DNA of 64,000 nt. Source: CAYZUC01 sp964481705 (GTDB taxonomy: Bacteria > Bacillota > Clostridia > Lachnospirales > Lachnospiraceae). The notes under the pieces are model-generated. The model saw only the letters and a list, made by a program, of their open reading frames with translations, was not told where the DNA came from and did not search any database. Made by a program: the position numbers and the translations under genes. Shown piece after piece: positions 37,532 through 45,928 of the stretch; the stretch's first letter is position 1, and the number at the start of each line of letters is the position of its first letter. Where the stretch lies: contig CAYZUC010000002.1 of NCBI GenBank assembly GCA_964481705.1, forward strand, positions 1 to 64,000, written 5' to 3'.

Positions 37532-38494
37532 TTATTTTTTATCTTCCAATGTTCTCGCACAATTTCCTGCTTTTCCATTCAGGATGGCGAGACCATGAGG
37601 GAGCTGATCCAGAAAACACTCCATACTTTCTGTTACTGCTTTGGGACTTCCCGGCAGATTAATAATCAGCGTTCTGCCACGAATGACCGATACTTCACGA
37701 CTAAGCATCGCCCTTTTTGTAATACTCATACTATAAGCTCTGATTGCCTCTGCTATTCCAGGGGCGTTTCTTTCTGCAACTGCCATAGTGGCCTCCGGTG
37801 TACAGTCAGTAGGTGAAAAGCCGGTTCCCCCCGTGGTTATAATGAGATTGACCTCACGACTGTCCGCCAGACGGATCAACTGTTGCTCAATGCTTCTCTG
37901 TCGATCCGGCAGCAGAACCCTCTCTACCACACGATAACCATTCTTCTCCAATTCTTCTGCAATGATCGGCCCACTTTTATCTTCCCTGTTACCTGCCGCA
38001 CCCGAATCACTTAAAGTAACAACTGCTGCCGTATAACGTTCATCACGCTCCTCAAGCTGAATCATAGCATCGCCTTTTGCTATGGTTCCTGCGTGTAAAA
38101 CCTCTGCAAAAGTCCCCTGTGTGGGCATGATGCATTCACCCATTCTCTTATATATCTCACAGTGACTGTGACACTCTTTTCCATGCTGTGTTAATTCCAG
38201 AATAACTTCTCCGCATTGAAATCTTGTACCAATCGGTATCTTCTGAAAATCAAATCCTTGTACCACCAGATTTTCTCCGAAAGCCCCCGGCAGGACATTC
38301 GCTCCTCTGGTGTTAAATTCCTCAATTTTTTCATAGGACAGAAGGCTGACCTGACGATGCCAGTTTCCACCATGTGCATCTCCTTCAATTCCAAAATCTT
38401 TCAAAAAGACCGCATGGGGAACCTCTTTTTTTTGAGTTCCTCTTTGAACACTCGTACAAATCGCTATCACACGTCCCTTGCTTCGATCACTCAT
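37532..38494 (-). CDS. MOSC-MogA fusion protein
   Basis: In this 320-residue protein, residues 1-150 are a MOSC (Moco sulfurase C-terminal-like) domain with KDFGIEGDAHGGNWHRQVSL and the conserved Cys in GKECHSHCEIY. Residues from about 153 are MogA/MoaB, the molybdopterin adenylyltransferase: VTLSDSGAAGNREDKSGP, TTGGTGFSPTDCTPEA and NLPGSPKAV. The ATG at 38494 with GAGAGG upstream is preferred to a GTG eight codons earlier. Linking MOSC sulfur chemistry to Moco adenylation is a recurrent Firmicute arrangement. It lies between moaA and modA. Confidence 0.9.
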   Translation of the reverse strand: MSDRSKGRVIAICTSVQRGTQKKEVPHAVFLKDFGIEGDAHGGNWHRQVSLLSYEKIEEFNTRGANVLPGAFGENLVVQGFDFQKIPIGTRFQCGEVILELTQHGKECHSHCEIYKRMGECIMPTQGTFAEVLHAGTIAKGDAMIQLEERDERYTAAVVTLSDSGAAGNREDKSGPIIAEELEKNGYRVVERVLLPDRQRSIEQQLIRLADSREVNLIITTGGTGFSPTDCTPEATMAVAERNAPGIAEAIRAYSMSITKRAMLSREVSVIRGRTLIINLPGSPKAVTESMECFLDQLPHGLAILNGKAGNCARTLEDKK

Positions 38495-38510
38495 ATGTAT
38501 CCTCTCCCCT

Positions 38511-39515
38511 CTAGCCACCTATACTGGTCATAACTCGTCCTTCCATCACTTCTTTTTCCTGTATGGTTTGTGATGGTGTTGTACCTTCCTTTTGAAACTG
38601 ATGGCACTCCGGTTTATCCAAAACATTCTGACGGATGATACGTATCAATTCCTCATCCTTCACACCATCCCTCAACAGCTTCTTCAAATTCGTATACCCT
38701 TGGTATTGTAAACAGGTTTTTAAGATGCCATCTGAGGTAAGACGGATTCGATTGCATTGCTTGCAAAACTTATGGGACAAGGCACTGATCAATCCGATAT
38801 GCCCAACAAATCCTTCTGGTTTGTAATATCTGGCGGGGCCATTTCCCAGTCTCTTCTCTACCGGCTGCATGCTTCCATAGGAATCCTCTAATAGATGAAT
38901 GATTTCGTCTTCCTTTAATCCATGAAAATCTTTTCCTTTTCCAATCGGCATCATCTCAATAAAGCGCACCTCGACCGGTGATGATTTTGCATAGGCCGCA
39001 AGTCTAACCAGTTCATCCTCATTTATTCCACGCATTGGTACACAATTAATCTTCACGGAAGTGATTCCGACCTCCAGCGCTTTTTGAATGGATGATAATA
39101 CCCTTGGAAGATCATCGGTTCCTGTTACTTCCTTGAACTGCACTCGGTCCAGAGTATCCAGACTAATATTAACTCCATCCAAGCCTGCTATTTTTAATTC
39201 TTCCAGGTAATCCTCTAAAACAGCCCCATTTGATGTCATGGTAACCTGATTGATTCCCTTTATTTTATGTATCTTTTCTACCAGAAGAGGAAAGTCCTTT
39301 CTCATCAGGGGTTCTCCGCCAGTGAGCTTCACCTTTTTAATCCCAAGTCCTGCAAATAATGTACATAACCTCACAATCTCTTCGTAGCTCAGAATGTCTT
39401 TATGTGACAGATGCGCAAACTCCCCACTGGGCATACAGTAGGAACAGCGAAAATTGCATCTGTCTGTAACCGAAATCCTAAGATAGTCTATTTCTCTATG
39501 GAATAAATCCTCCAT
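38511..39515 (-). CDS. moaA: GTP 3',8-cyclase MoaA
   Basis: This 334-residue radical-SAM enzyme starts molybdopterin synthesis from GTP. The N-terminal CNFRCSYC holds the SAM cluster, TGGEPL is the SAM motif, and CKQCNRIRLTSDGILKTC binds the second [4Fe-4S] cluster. GGAGGAAAAA precedes the ATG. The C-terminus has a HQFQKEG tail rather than a canonical GG end. Its partner MoaC is directly upstream; MoaD and MoaE are not in the window. Confidence 0.95.
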   Translation of the reverse strand: MEDLFHREIDYLRISVTDRCNFRCSYCMPSGEFAHLSHKDILSYEEIVRLCTLFAGLGIKKVKLTGGEPLMRKDFPLLVEKIHKIKGINQVTMTSNGAVLEDYLEELKIAGLDGVNISLDTLDRVQFKEVTGTDDLPRVLSSIQKALEVGITSVKINCVPMRGINEDELVRLAAYAKSSPVEVRFIEMMPIGKGKDFHGLKEDEIIHLLEDSYGSMQPVEKRLGNGPARYYKPEGFVGHIGLISALSHKFCKQCNRIRLTSDGILKTCLQYQGYTNLKKLLRDGVKDEELIRIIRQNVLDKPECHQFQKEGTTPSQTIQEKEVMEGRVMTSIGG

Positions 39516-39541
39516 TTTTCCTCCATTCCCGAGTTCGTTTC

Positions 39542-40021
39542 TTACTCTATACGCACGAAATCTCCGCTCTTTCCTCCGCTTTTACTGCAAAGATGTATTT
39601 CCCCCAGTTCCATGGACTTGTCAATTGCTTTACACATATCGTAGATGGTCAATAATGCAACCGATACACCAGTCAAAGCCTCCATCTCAACTCCGGTCCT
39701 GCCTTCCGTCTTTACCTGACACACCGCTTTTATCTGCAGTTGATCCGGAAAAAGCTCAAAGGTAACTTTTGCATTGGACAGATTCAGTACATGGCACATC
39801 GGAATAAGCTCCGAAGTCCTCTTCGTACCCATGATTCCTGCAACCTGAGCCACCGTAAGCACATCACCTTTCTTCACGGTACGACCTACAATCGCATCAA
39901 ATACTTCTTGATTGACCGTTATCGTCCCCTCTGCTACTGCAATCCGTCTGGTTTCCCTTTTATCCGATACATCCACCATGACGGCGTTGCCGTTGTCATC
40001 AAAATGATTCCACTCTCCCAT
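39542..40021 (-). CDS. moaC: Cyclic pyranopterin monophosphate synthase MoaC
   Basis: The 159-residue enzyme converts the MoaA product to cPMP. Diagnostic residues are in [12 protein letters not shown] near the start, [27 protein letters not shown] and [29 protein letters not shown] (in shorter visible blocks). The ATG at 40021 with GGGAGGAAAC is chosen. It shares one base with the upstream stop (TGATG), implying coupling. A 20-codon longer frame lies within the upstream gene. Confidence 0.95.
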   Translation of the reverse strand: MGEWNHFDDNGNAVMVDVSDKRETRRIAVAEGTITVNQEVFDAIVGRTVKKGDVLTVAQVAGIMGTKRTSELIPMCHVLNLSNAKVTFELFPDQLQIKAVCQVKTEGRTGVEMEALTGVSVALLTIYDMCKAIDKSMELGEIHLCSKSGGKSGDFVRIE

Positions 40022-41056
40022 CAGTTTCCTCCCTTTCCGAATCCACAATTGGGAAAGGTGCATTGGGAACATGATAGACATAGTCCCCCCTGACCCAAAG
40101 TAGCAAAATCATCTTTAACAAGACGTTCTCCTGCCAAAAGTCTTGGCAGCGCAAGGTCAAAAATTGTTCTTTTCGCATACATAACACAACCAGGAAGCCC
40201 CATGATCGGGATATCCTCATAATAAGCCAGCATAAACATCGCTCCCGGAAGTACCGGTGCTCCATATGTAATAATCTCGGTCGATGCATTTCGGATAGAA
40301 AGAGGGGTTCTGTCATCCGGATCCACACTCATACCACCGGTACAGATAATCATCTGAGCACCTTTCGAAATCCACTCCTGTATAGCACCCGTGACCATCT
40401 CNNNNNNNNNNATCATCATTGCACTTTGATGTTCCCATTATTTCCACATCATACTCCTGTAATTTCTCAATGACGACCGGGGTAAAGGTATCTTGAATCA
40501 ATCCTTTATAAATCTCACTTCCTGTAGTCACAATCGCCGCCCTTTTCTTCTTAAATGGAAGAATGTTAAAAACAGGCGATGTGCCGGCGACCTCTCTGGC
40601 ACGATTCATTTTATCCTGTTCAATAACCAATGGAATAATCCTTGTACCGGCAATTCTATCTCCTTTTTTTACCGGGAAATTACCATGTCTGCTTGCAATC
40701 ATCATTTCACCCAATGCATTTACCCGATTCATAGCAGATACATCAATTTTCAATAGTCCATCACAATCAGCAAGAAGCTCAATCTTTCCTTCCTTTACCT
40801 TAGAAGGATGCATATTTGCTCCCTGACAGATCTGTCTAAGAATCTCTGCAGCATCATTTTCATGAAGCATACCTTCCTGCCTTTCCCATACATAAAGATT
40901 CTCCTTTCCAACAGAAAGCAGAACCGGAATATCTTCCTCGGTGACAATATGTCCCTTACGAAAGATGGCATCCTTGGTAACTCCCTTAATAATCTGTGTA
41001 ATATCCTGACATAGTACGCTTCCTACAGCGTCCACTGTTTTCATTATCTTCATCAT
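40021..41056 (-). CDS. Molybdopterin-binding (MoeA/CinA-like) protein, interrupted by assembly gap
   Basis: The N-terminal part has [24 protein letters not shown] and [13 protein letters not shown]. The C-terminal part has [19 protein letters not shown] and [21 protein letters not shown], the MoCF-binding fold. Ten N bases at 40402-40411 separate two reading frames, so the true gap size is not ten bases or sequence is missing. I read one gene of about 340 residues, not two. The ATG at 41056 follows GGAGATT; a second ATG is at 41053. Related proteins bind molybdopterin in hydroxylase clusters; a role in cofactor maturation is inferred. It lies between modE and moaC. Confidence 0.8.
40402..40411. 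other. Assembly gap (10 N)
   Basis: Ten undetermined bases break the molybdopterin-binding gene. The flanking frames are offset by one, so the run of N does not represent the real length. Confidence 0.99.
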
Positions 41057-41089
41057 AATCTCCAATCCCTCGTGTAAAAGAATCATCCC

Positions 41090-41425
41090 TCACAATCGAA
41101 ATGTCTGCTGAAAGATTTCCTCACTTAGTTCCTGCATTTTCCTGTAATAAGTATCATACTTCAGCAAAAAATCTTTTCCCTCTGCTGTCAAAACAGAACC
41201 GCCACCATTCTTTCCACCACTGGTGCGTTCTATAAAACGAAATCCCATTACTCTCTCTATTTTGTTAACCATACGGCATGCTTTATTGTAAGACATCTGC
41301 ATCTTCTTTGAGGCTTGATTCAAGGATCCCGTCTGTTCTACATGATGAAGCAGCTCTGAGACTCCAATACCGCAAAAATGCTCCCCTTCATCCGATAACA
41401 GTAAAAGCTTGATCCGCTGTTTCAT
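41090..41425 (-). CDS. ModE-like winged-helix regulator, DNA-binding domain only
   Basis: The 111-residue protein corresponds to the N-terminal LysR-like winged helix of ModE: GIGVSELLHHVEQTGSLNQASKKMQMSYNKACRMV and GGKNGGGSVLTAEG (seen in blocks). It lacks the MOP molybdate-binding domains of E. coli ModE (262 residues), as is common in Firmicutes and archaea. AGGAGGAACG precedes the ATG. It heads the molybdenum-cofactor operon and sits just downstream of a ModE-box-like palindrome, so it is likely autoregulated and may control modABC. Confidence 0.88.
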   Translation of the reverse strand: MKQRIKLLLLSDEGEHFCGIGVSELLHHVEQTGSLNQASKKMQMSYNKACRMVNKIERVMGFRFIERTSGGKNGGGSVLTAEGKDFLLKYDTYYRKMQELSEEIFQQTFRL

Positions 41426-41465
41426 AATCTTCGTTCCTCCTGATAAGTAGCCCTGTTAATAATAC

Positions 41466-41489
41466 CGTTATTCTTTATCAAGCATAACG
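41466..41489. promoter_or_regulatory. ModE-box-like operator upstream of modE-like gene
   Basis: CGTTAT (41466-41471) and ATAACG (41484-41489) are perfect inverted halves with 12 bases between. This is the same half-site sequence and spacing I recall for the E. coli modA operator. The box lies 41-64 bases upstream of the modE-like ATG. A further half pair, ATAACGCA (41484-41491) and TGCGTTAT (41532-41539), extends into the same intergenic space. Confidence 0.7.
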
Positions 41490-41651
41490 CATTGCAAAAA
41501 AATAAGCAACATCTTTTGGTGTTCTTCATCTTGCGTTATAATAACAGTACTGTAAGTAGAATCTCTTTTCATCGTCCTTTGCAGCAAAATGCAAGTACTG
41601 CATAGAATCTAATATAAAATCCTTTATACTTGGGATAGAAGGAGCGAAAGA

Positions 41652-42587
41652 ATGAATTACATTTCCAATATGAACGAAGCTTTGGCATATATAAATGAGA
41701 ATATAGACAAGGAAATTGATTTAGACAAAATCAGTAAAATTGCCTGTATGTCAAAATCCAGTTTTCAAAAGATGTTTCTATTTATCGCAGATACCTCAAT
41801 TGGTGAGTACATCCGAAAGCTTAGACTAAACCTGGCGGCGCAAGACTTGATTAACACAGATGAGAAAATCATTGATATCTCACTCAAATATGGTTATGAA
41901 TCAGCCGCAGCATTTTCCAGAGCCTTTAAGAATTTATATGGAAAGACACCAAGTCTGGTGCGTGAGGACAAAACAATAGAATTCTTTCCCCCAATCAAAA
42001 TCGAAATCGAGATAAGTAAAGGAGAAATGAAAATGAATAACAAAGCAATCATTAAGGTTGAAGAACATCGGGGAGAAAAAGCAATATGCTTTGAGGTGGA
42101 CTGTTACGATGCCGAAGAACGCGCATGGGGACAAATGTCAAAGTGGTGTAAAGAGAACATACCGGACAGAACTGCCAGACGTTACGTAGGGTTAGCGCCC
42201 AAAGGACACCACCCAGACGGAGAACCTCACAAAGATGCCAGCGAACATGTTAAACACCCTTATCAGGCGATGATGCTCCTTATTGGTGAAGAAGGTCATG
42301 CAGAGACTTTTCATGGTATGCCGGTGGTCGATGCTCCAGAAGGAATATATCTGGTCAATGATGTTGCCCTTAATCAATTTGACAATGACGGGAATCTGGA
42401 CATGGCCTTAAGCATGATGAAAGCATCCGATGCTTTTATGGAATTCGTTCAAAACACGGATGGATATGAGTTTGATATGAAAAAAGGTGTTTTTTACGAG
42501 GAGCACATTTTTTCAGAAGACTGGTTCCAAAAAGGAGGATTACCAACAGCATTTAAAATGTGGGTGCCCGTTATCTCGCACCTTTGA
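41652..42587 (+). CDS. AraC-family regulator with GyrI-like effector domain
   Basis: The 311-residue regulator has two helix-turn-helix units in residues 1-105 (LDKISKIACMSKSSFQKMF and IIDISLKYGYESAAAFSRAF). A GyrI/SOUL-like effector-binding domain (about 130-311) ends with FKMWVPV. Such proteins bind small ligands or drugs. GAAGGAGCG precedes the ATG. It is divergent from modE and shares the 226-base intergenic region, so it may respond to the molybdenum/purine programme, but that is conjecture. Its end overlaps the convergent mocA-like gene by 17 bases. Confidence 0.85.
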   Translation: MNYISNMNEALAYINENIDKEIDLDKISKIACMSKSSFQKMFLFIADTSIGEYIRKLRLNLAAQDLINTDEKIIDISLKYGYESAAAFSRAFKNLYGKTPSLVREDKTIEFFPPIKIEIEISKGEMKMNNKAIIKVEEHRGEKAICFEVDCYDAEERAWGQMSKWCKENIPDRTARRYVGLAPKGHHPDGEPHKDASEHVKHPYQAMMLLIGEEGHAETFHGMPVVDAPEGIYLVNDVALNQFDNDGNLDMALSMMKASDAFMEFVQNTDGYEFDMKKGVFYEEHIFSEDWFQKGGLPTAFKMWVPVISHL

Positions 42588-43182
42588 TATAATCACAGAT
42601 TCTTTGGAACTCATTCTGGTAATCAGCATCCATGCTGCATCCCTGATCTTCAACCGGAACCTCAAGCGTCTCCCCCTCGTATTCCTTCCAAAGCTCTCTG
42701 ATGCCCTCACCTTGAAATTCCAAGACCCTTTTTGTACATTCACTCCTTATGAATGGCGGATGTTTGCGGTGTCCCTCAAGAACAGGAAAAATAACCTTGG
42801 CAGCTGACTTCTCTGCTAAGGTTATCATTTTTCTATATGTATCACTCGAAATAGCCGGCATATCCCCCGGAGTCAAAAAATAGCCATCACATTCTCCCAT
42901 TGCTGCCAGACCTATCTGAATGGAATCGAGCATTTGTGTCGTTTCATAATCCGGATTAAAGACAATCTGAAGCTCTCTTCCATCTCCTTCCATACTGCGG
43001 AGAACTGCCTCCACTTCTTCTCCACGATAACCGACTACTACCGTCACACTGGAAATTCCCGCTTCCAACATATGACTGACTGTAGTTTCAATCATGGTTC
43101 TCCCATCAATCCTCATCAATGGTTTAAACTCTTTCATACGTTTTGACATTCCTGCTGCCAGAACCAAACCATATACTCTCAT
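42571..43182 (-). CDS. mocA: MocA-like molybdenum cofactor cytidylyltransferase
   Basis: The 203-residue nucleotidyltransferase has the N-terminal VYGLVLAAGMSKRM, the Lys in FKPLMRIDG, YFLTPGDMPAIS and GHRKHPPF. These are typical of MocA/NTP-transferase-like proteins that attach CMP to molybdopterin for xanthine-dehydrogenase-type enzymes. It is distinct from the MobA domain fused to FdhD. GAGGAAGT precedes the ATG. It is convergent with the AraC gene and lies downstream of the RnfC-like gene. Confidence 0.82.
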   Translation of the reverse strand: MRVYGLVLAAGMSKRMKEFKPLMRIDGRTMIETTVSHMLEAGISSVTVVVGYRGEEVEAVLRSMEGDGRELQIVFNPDYETTQMLDSIQIGLAAMGECDGYFLTPGDMPAISSDTYRKMITLAEKSAAKVIFPVLEGHRKHPPFIRSECTKRVLEFQGEGIRELWKEYEGETLEVPVEDQGCSMDADYQNEFQRICDYIKGAR

Positions 43183-43248
43183 ACTTCCTCACCCTGATTC
43201 ATCGCACCCTGCCCCTCTTTTCAGTTACTTTTCTTTTACTACATCTTA

Positions 43249-44367
43249 CTATTTCCCATTAATTCCTGCAATAATCTCCATTGAATTCTTCCCCGCCATA
43301 CAAATATAACTGCATGTACCACATCCAATGCAACGTTCCGGGTGAAATGCATCGAATCCTTCCTTTTGTCCCTTTTCTTTCGCACGGATAATACCACGAA
43401 CATCTACTCCCATCGGACAATTCTTGGAACATCCTCCACATCCTTTGCATTTTGAATTGGATTCGTATTGAAATCCTACTCCGCATCCAATGAATCCCGT
43501 AGTCGCATCGACTACCTCATCTTCCTCAAGCTTATGTGCAAGAAGTGCACCCCCGCCGGTATAAAGGTCTGTCTTTCCCGGAAATAGTTCCTTAGCCAGT
43601 TCGGACACCTTCATACCCATAGGAGCCTCTACAATTCTAGCTGTTCCATTGGTCAGATTAGAAGCAGTCAGATAGCGACTTCTTTGCTGTGCAGGTGTTC
43701 CAAATAACATAGAAATCTGTAAGAGGGATTGAACATTCATAACCAGAATTCCCTTTTGGGCTGGTATTTCATTCGAAGAAAGTGCCTTTCCCAACACAGC
43801 CTTTATCAATACCATCTCCTGTCCCATTGGATAACGGTTTGGGACCTTGACATAAGTATATGTACTGTCAGAAGCAACATCATCAATTTTGCCTGCCAAA
43901 TATGTCTGATTAATAGATAGCGCAGATGTTATTAACCGAATACCATCTCTTACCTCCTCCAACTTATGGGAGAGAATCCATTCATCATGTAAAAGACTGG
44001 GTTCACATTCTACAGCATTAACAATCAGAACTCGATCGGAGTGATTCGATTCTATGAAAGTCTGAAGCTTATCTGCTATCGGAAATCCACCGCCACTCAT
44101 ACCTTGAAGTCCGGCTTCCCTTATTCCACTTAGTAACGTTTCTTCTGTTATTGCTGCTATTGCTGCAGGTTTTAATCTGTTATTGTCATTACTCCCGTTG
44201 CAAAAGGATACCGGCGCGGCACTCTCAAGCTGAACTACTTTATTGAGTTTCATTTTGGGAGCCTCCATGCGTACTCTTCCATATCTCTTTTTTGCGGCAC
44301 GCTGTGCTTTCTTCATACCCTTATTCTTACGTACTGTTTTCTTGTTCAATAATGCTGTCATTTCCAT
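43249..44367 (-). CDS. RnfC/PrdC-like electron-transfer protein
   Basis: The 372-residue protein has a basic N-terminal tail (residues 1-40). It then shows a Complex-I-51K-like nucleotide/FMN fold (GLQGMSGGGFPIADKL, VNAVECEPSLLHDEW), an SLBB-like region and two C-terminal [4Fe-4S] motifs (CKGCGGCSKNCPMG, CIGCGTCSYICMAG). This is the RnfC/PrdC/PduS family, here shorter and lacking other Rnf subunits. PrdC-type proteins pass NADH electrons to reductases, so a link to YgfK or the hydroxylases is possible. AGGAAAACAC precedes the ATG. It lies downstream of a TetR regulator and upstream of mocA. Confidence 0.82.
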   Translation of the reverse strand: MEMTALLNKKTVRKNKGMKKAQRAAKKRYGRVRMEAPKMKLNKVVQLESAAPVSFCNGSNDNNRLKPAAIAAITEETLLSGIREAGLQGMSGGGFPIADKLQTFIESNHSDRVLIVNAVECEPSLLHDEWILSHKLEEVRDGIRLITSALSINQTYLAGKIDDVASDSTYTYVKVPNRYPMGQEMVLIKAVLGKALSSNEIPAQKGILVMNVQSLLQISMLFGTPAQQRSRYLTASNLTNGTARIVEAPMGMKVSELAKELFPGKTDLYTGGGALLAHKLEEDEVVDATTGFIGCGVGFQYESNSKCKGCGGCSKNCPMGVDVRGIIRAKEKGQKEGFDAFHPERCIGCGTCSYICMAGKNSMEIIAGINGK

Positions 44368-44382
44368 AGTGTTTTCCTTTCC

Positions 44383-44406
44383 CGCGCATCCTTTCGCGCA
44401 TCCTTT
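44383..44406. repeat. Two tandem copies of a 12-bp unit
   Basis: CGCGCATCCTTT occurs twice head-to-tail (44383-44394 and 44395-44406) just upstream of the RnfC-like start. It is unusually GC-rich for this intergenic space and probably arose by slippage. Confidence 0.8.
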
Positions 44407-44413
44407 GTCATAT

Positions 44414-45022
44414 TTATTTATTGTTTTCCGGTAATCCTACCTCAATTCCGTCACAGAGCTCTGTTCGATATGTTTCCCGAAAATATGTCACATGTTCTCT
44501 TAACTCCTCCAATAGATGCTCGGAATTTCCAGGAATCGTATGATACATAAAAAATGGGGCATATAGCTCCATGGCCAAAACACGTGGATTCTTTTTCCGC
44601 AGATAGCCCTGCTCGATAAGCTCAGTAAAAATCGTGGTCTGACAATCTACTGCCAAATCGATAAAAAAGGATTTGTATAGCTTACCCATCTCTGGATTCT
44701 TGAACTGTTCGATGACCAAAACTCTCCGAAACATGACAATCCATTCATCCTGTGTCTGAAATCGGAACAGGTCGAGACAAATGTCCTCCACATCCTTCCA
44801 GCATATGTGGTGAATATCCAGTTTTTCCGTTTCCTTTTGAAATCGTTTCTTGCATATATCTATGATAGTATCAAAGATTTCCTGTTTTCCTTTAAAATGC
44901 TTATACATTGCGGTATCGGAAACCTCGGACGCTCTTGCTATCATTCTTGTAGATACTGCATCAAATCCGTGAATAGAAAACAGCTTTAAGGATTCATAGA
45001 TAATTCTTTCTCTGGTAGTCAT
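44414..45022 (-). CDS. TetR-family regulator
   Basis: The 202-residue repressor has an N-terminal TetR helix-turn-helix (residues 5-50, GFDAVSTRMIARASEVSDTAMYKHF in blocks) and a ligand-binding helical C-terminus. GAAGGGAG precedes the ATG. A consensus promoter with a CAAGTG-CT-CACTTG palindrome between its -35 and -10 lies directly upstream, so autorepression is likely. The RnfC-like gene starts 46 bases after its stop and is probably co-transcribed, making it the candidate target. Confidence 0.9.
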   Translation of the reverse strand: MTTRERIIYESLKLFSIHGFDAVSTRMIARASEVSDTAMYKHFKGKQEIFDTIIDICKKRFQKETEKLDIHHICWKDVEDICLDLFRFQTQDEWIVMFRRVLVIEQFKNPEMGKLYKSFFIDLAVDCQTTIFTELIEQGYLRKKNPRVLAMELYAPFFMYHTIPGNSEHLLEELREHVTYFRETYRTELCDGIEVGLPENNK

Positions 45023-45073
45023 GGATACTCCCTTCTTTTTTCTTGGTGAGCAGTCGCTTACCTTTTGTTATTC

Positions 45074-45102
45074 ATTATAGTAAGCAAGTGCTCACTTGTC
45101 AA
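45074..45102 (-). promoter_or_regulatory. Consensus promoter of the TetR gene
   Basis: On the minus strand, perfect TTGACA (45102-45097) and TATAAT (45079-45074) have a 17-base spacer. The -35 box contains the stop codon of the truncated flavodoxin gene. Confidence 0.9.
45085..45098. promoter_or_regulatory. Palindromic operator, probably for TetR
   Basis: CAAGTG-CT-CACTTG forms perfect 6-base arms placed in the spacer between -35 and -10 of the TetR promoter, a position where bound repressor would block RNA polymerase. Confidence 0.7.
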
Positions 45103-45410
45103 GTATAAAAAATCCGGCTGATACCACCACGAATACTCCATCCCATTGTTGCCACTACATAAATATAACCTGCATTTTTTATCTCAACTGCTTTCATGAA
45201 ATCATGTACGATTCTGGTCAGTCCCAGAAAATAGGTTGGTAACACAAAGCCTATTTTGTACGCCTCACAGGTAATACTTTTCTTCTCTTCTTTCAACATC
45301 TTTTGATACTCATAAGCTATGGAACGAACTTCTGCTCCTGTCTTTTCCAGTTCTTTCGCCACCGCCAGTGAGTTACCGGTACCCGAGTAAAAATATACGA
45401 TATGCTTCAT
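45099..45410 (-). pseudogene. Truncated flavodoxin-like (EFR1 N-terminal) gene
   Basis: The 103-residue frame begins normally after GGAGGAAGC with the FMN P-loop YFYSGTGNSLAVAKEL and the PTYFLGLTRIVHDFM segment. It stops after GISRIFYT, before the rest of the flavodoxin fold and the ferredoxin half seen in the intact 266-residue neighbour. The stop lies in the -35 box of the TetR promoter, so the 3' end seems to have been lost when this junction formed. It could still be a short expressed protein, but I favour a remnant. Confidence 0.65.
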
Positions 45411-45475
45411 ATGCTTCCTCCATTTCGCTAATTCACTTTGTAAATTGCTGCTTCTTCCTGTTGTTGGGTGTCATA

Positions 45476-45928
45476 CTATAAGAAATTTACACACACAAAG
45501 ATGACATGACAAATGGTAAATCCAATAGCTGAAAACAGCGCCACCATATTTCTTCTTCGATAAGCAAAAAAAATAAAAGCCATACATGGCGCAATGCATA
45601 AATCAAGATGTAGGATGGAATTTACGATACCTGTATAATAAAGTATCCAGCCCAGATAATAAAGTATCAAACATATCAGTATGGAAAGTCCTGTTCTTCC
45701 CTTTATATCCTTCCTGTTCTCTTTATTCTTAAGGAAACCAAGTGCGCTCACCATGCATACTTGAAAGACCTGAGCCACTAGATCAAGGGAGGGAGTAATT
45801 GATTCCTTCCTGAGCGGATCAACAGGCGCCGGTATCATGAACCAGACAATGTTGGGAATCATAATAATTACAAACAACAGAATTCCTTTGCTGTCAATTC
45901 CTAGTCTATAGTTCTTTATCTGAAACAT
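45476..45928 (-). CDS. Four-helix membrane protein of unknown function
   Basis: The 150-residue hydrophobic protein has about four to five membrane segments (ILLFVIIMIPNIVWFMI, LVAQVFQVCMVSALGF, LSILICLILYYLGWILYY, CIAPCMAFIFFAY, ALFSAIGFTICHVIFV). I do not recognise the family. The ATG at 45928 with GGAG nine bases upstream is preferred over a start 12 codons earlier inside the preceding gene; overlap is 23 bases. It is in one run with PadR and the EFR1 protein. Confidence 0.65.
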   Translation of the reverse strand: MFQIKNYRLGIDSKGILLFVIIMIPNIVWFMIPAPVDPLRKESITPSLDLVAQVFQVCMVSALGFLKNKENRKDIKGRTGLSILICLILYYLGWILYYTGIVNSILHLDLCIAPCMAFIFFAYRRRNMVALFSAIGFTICHVIFVCVNFL

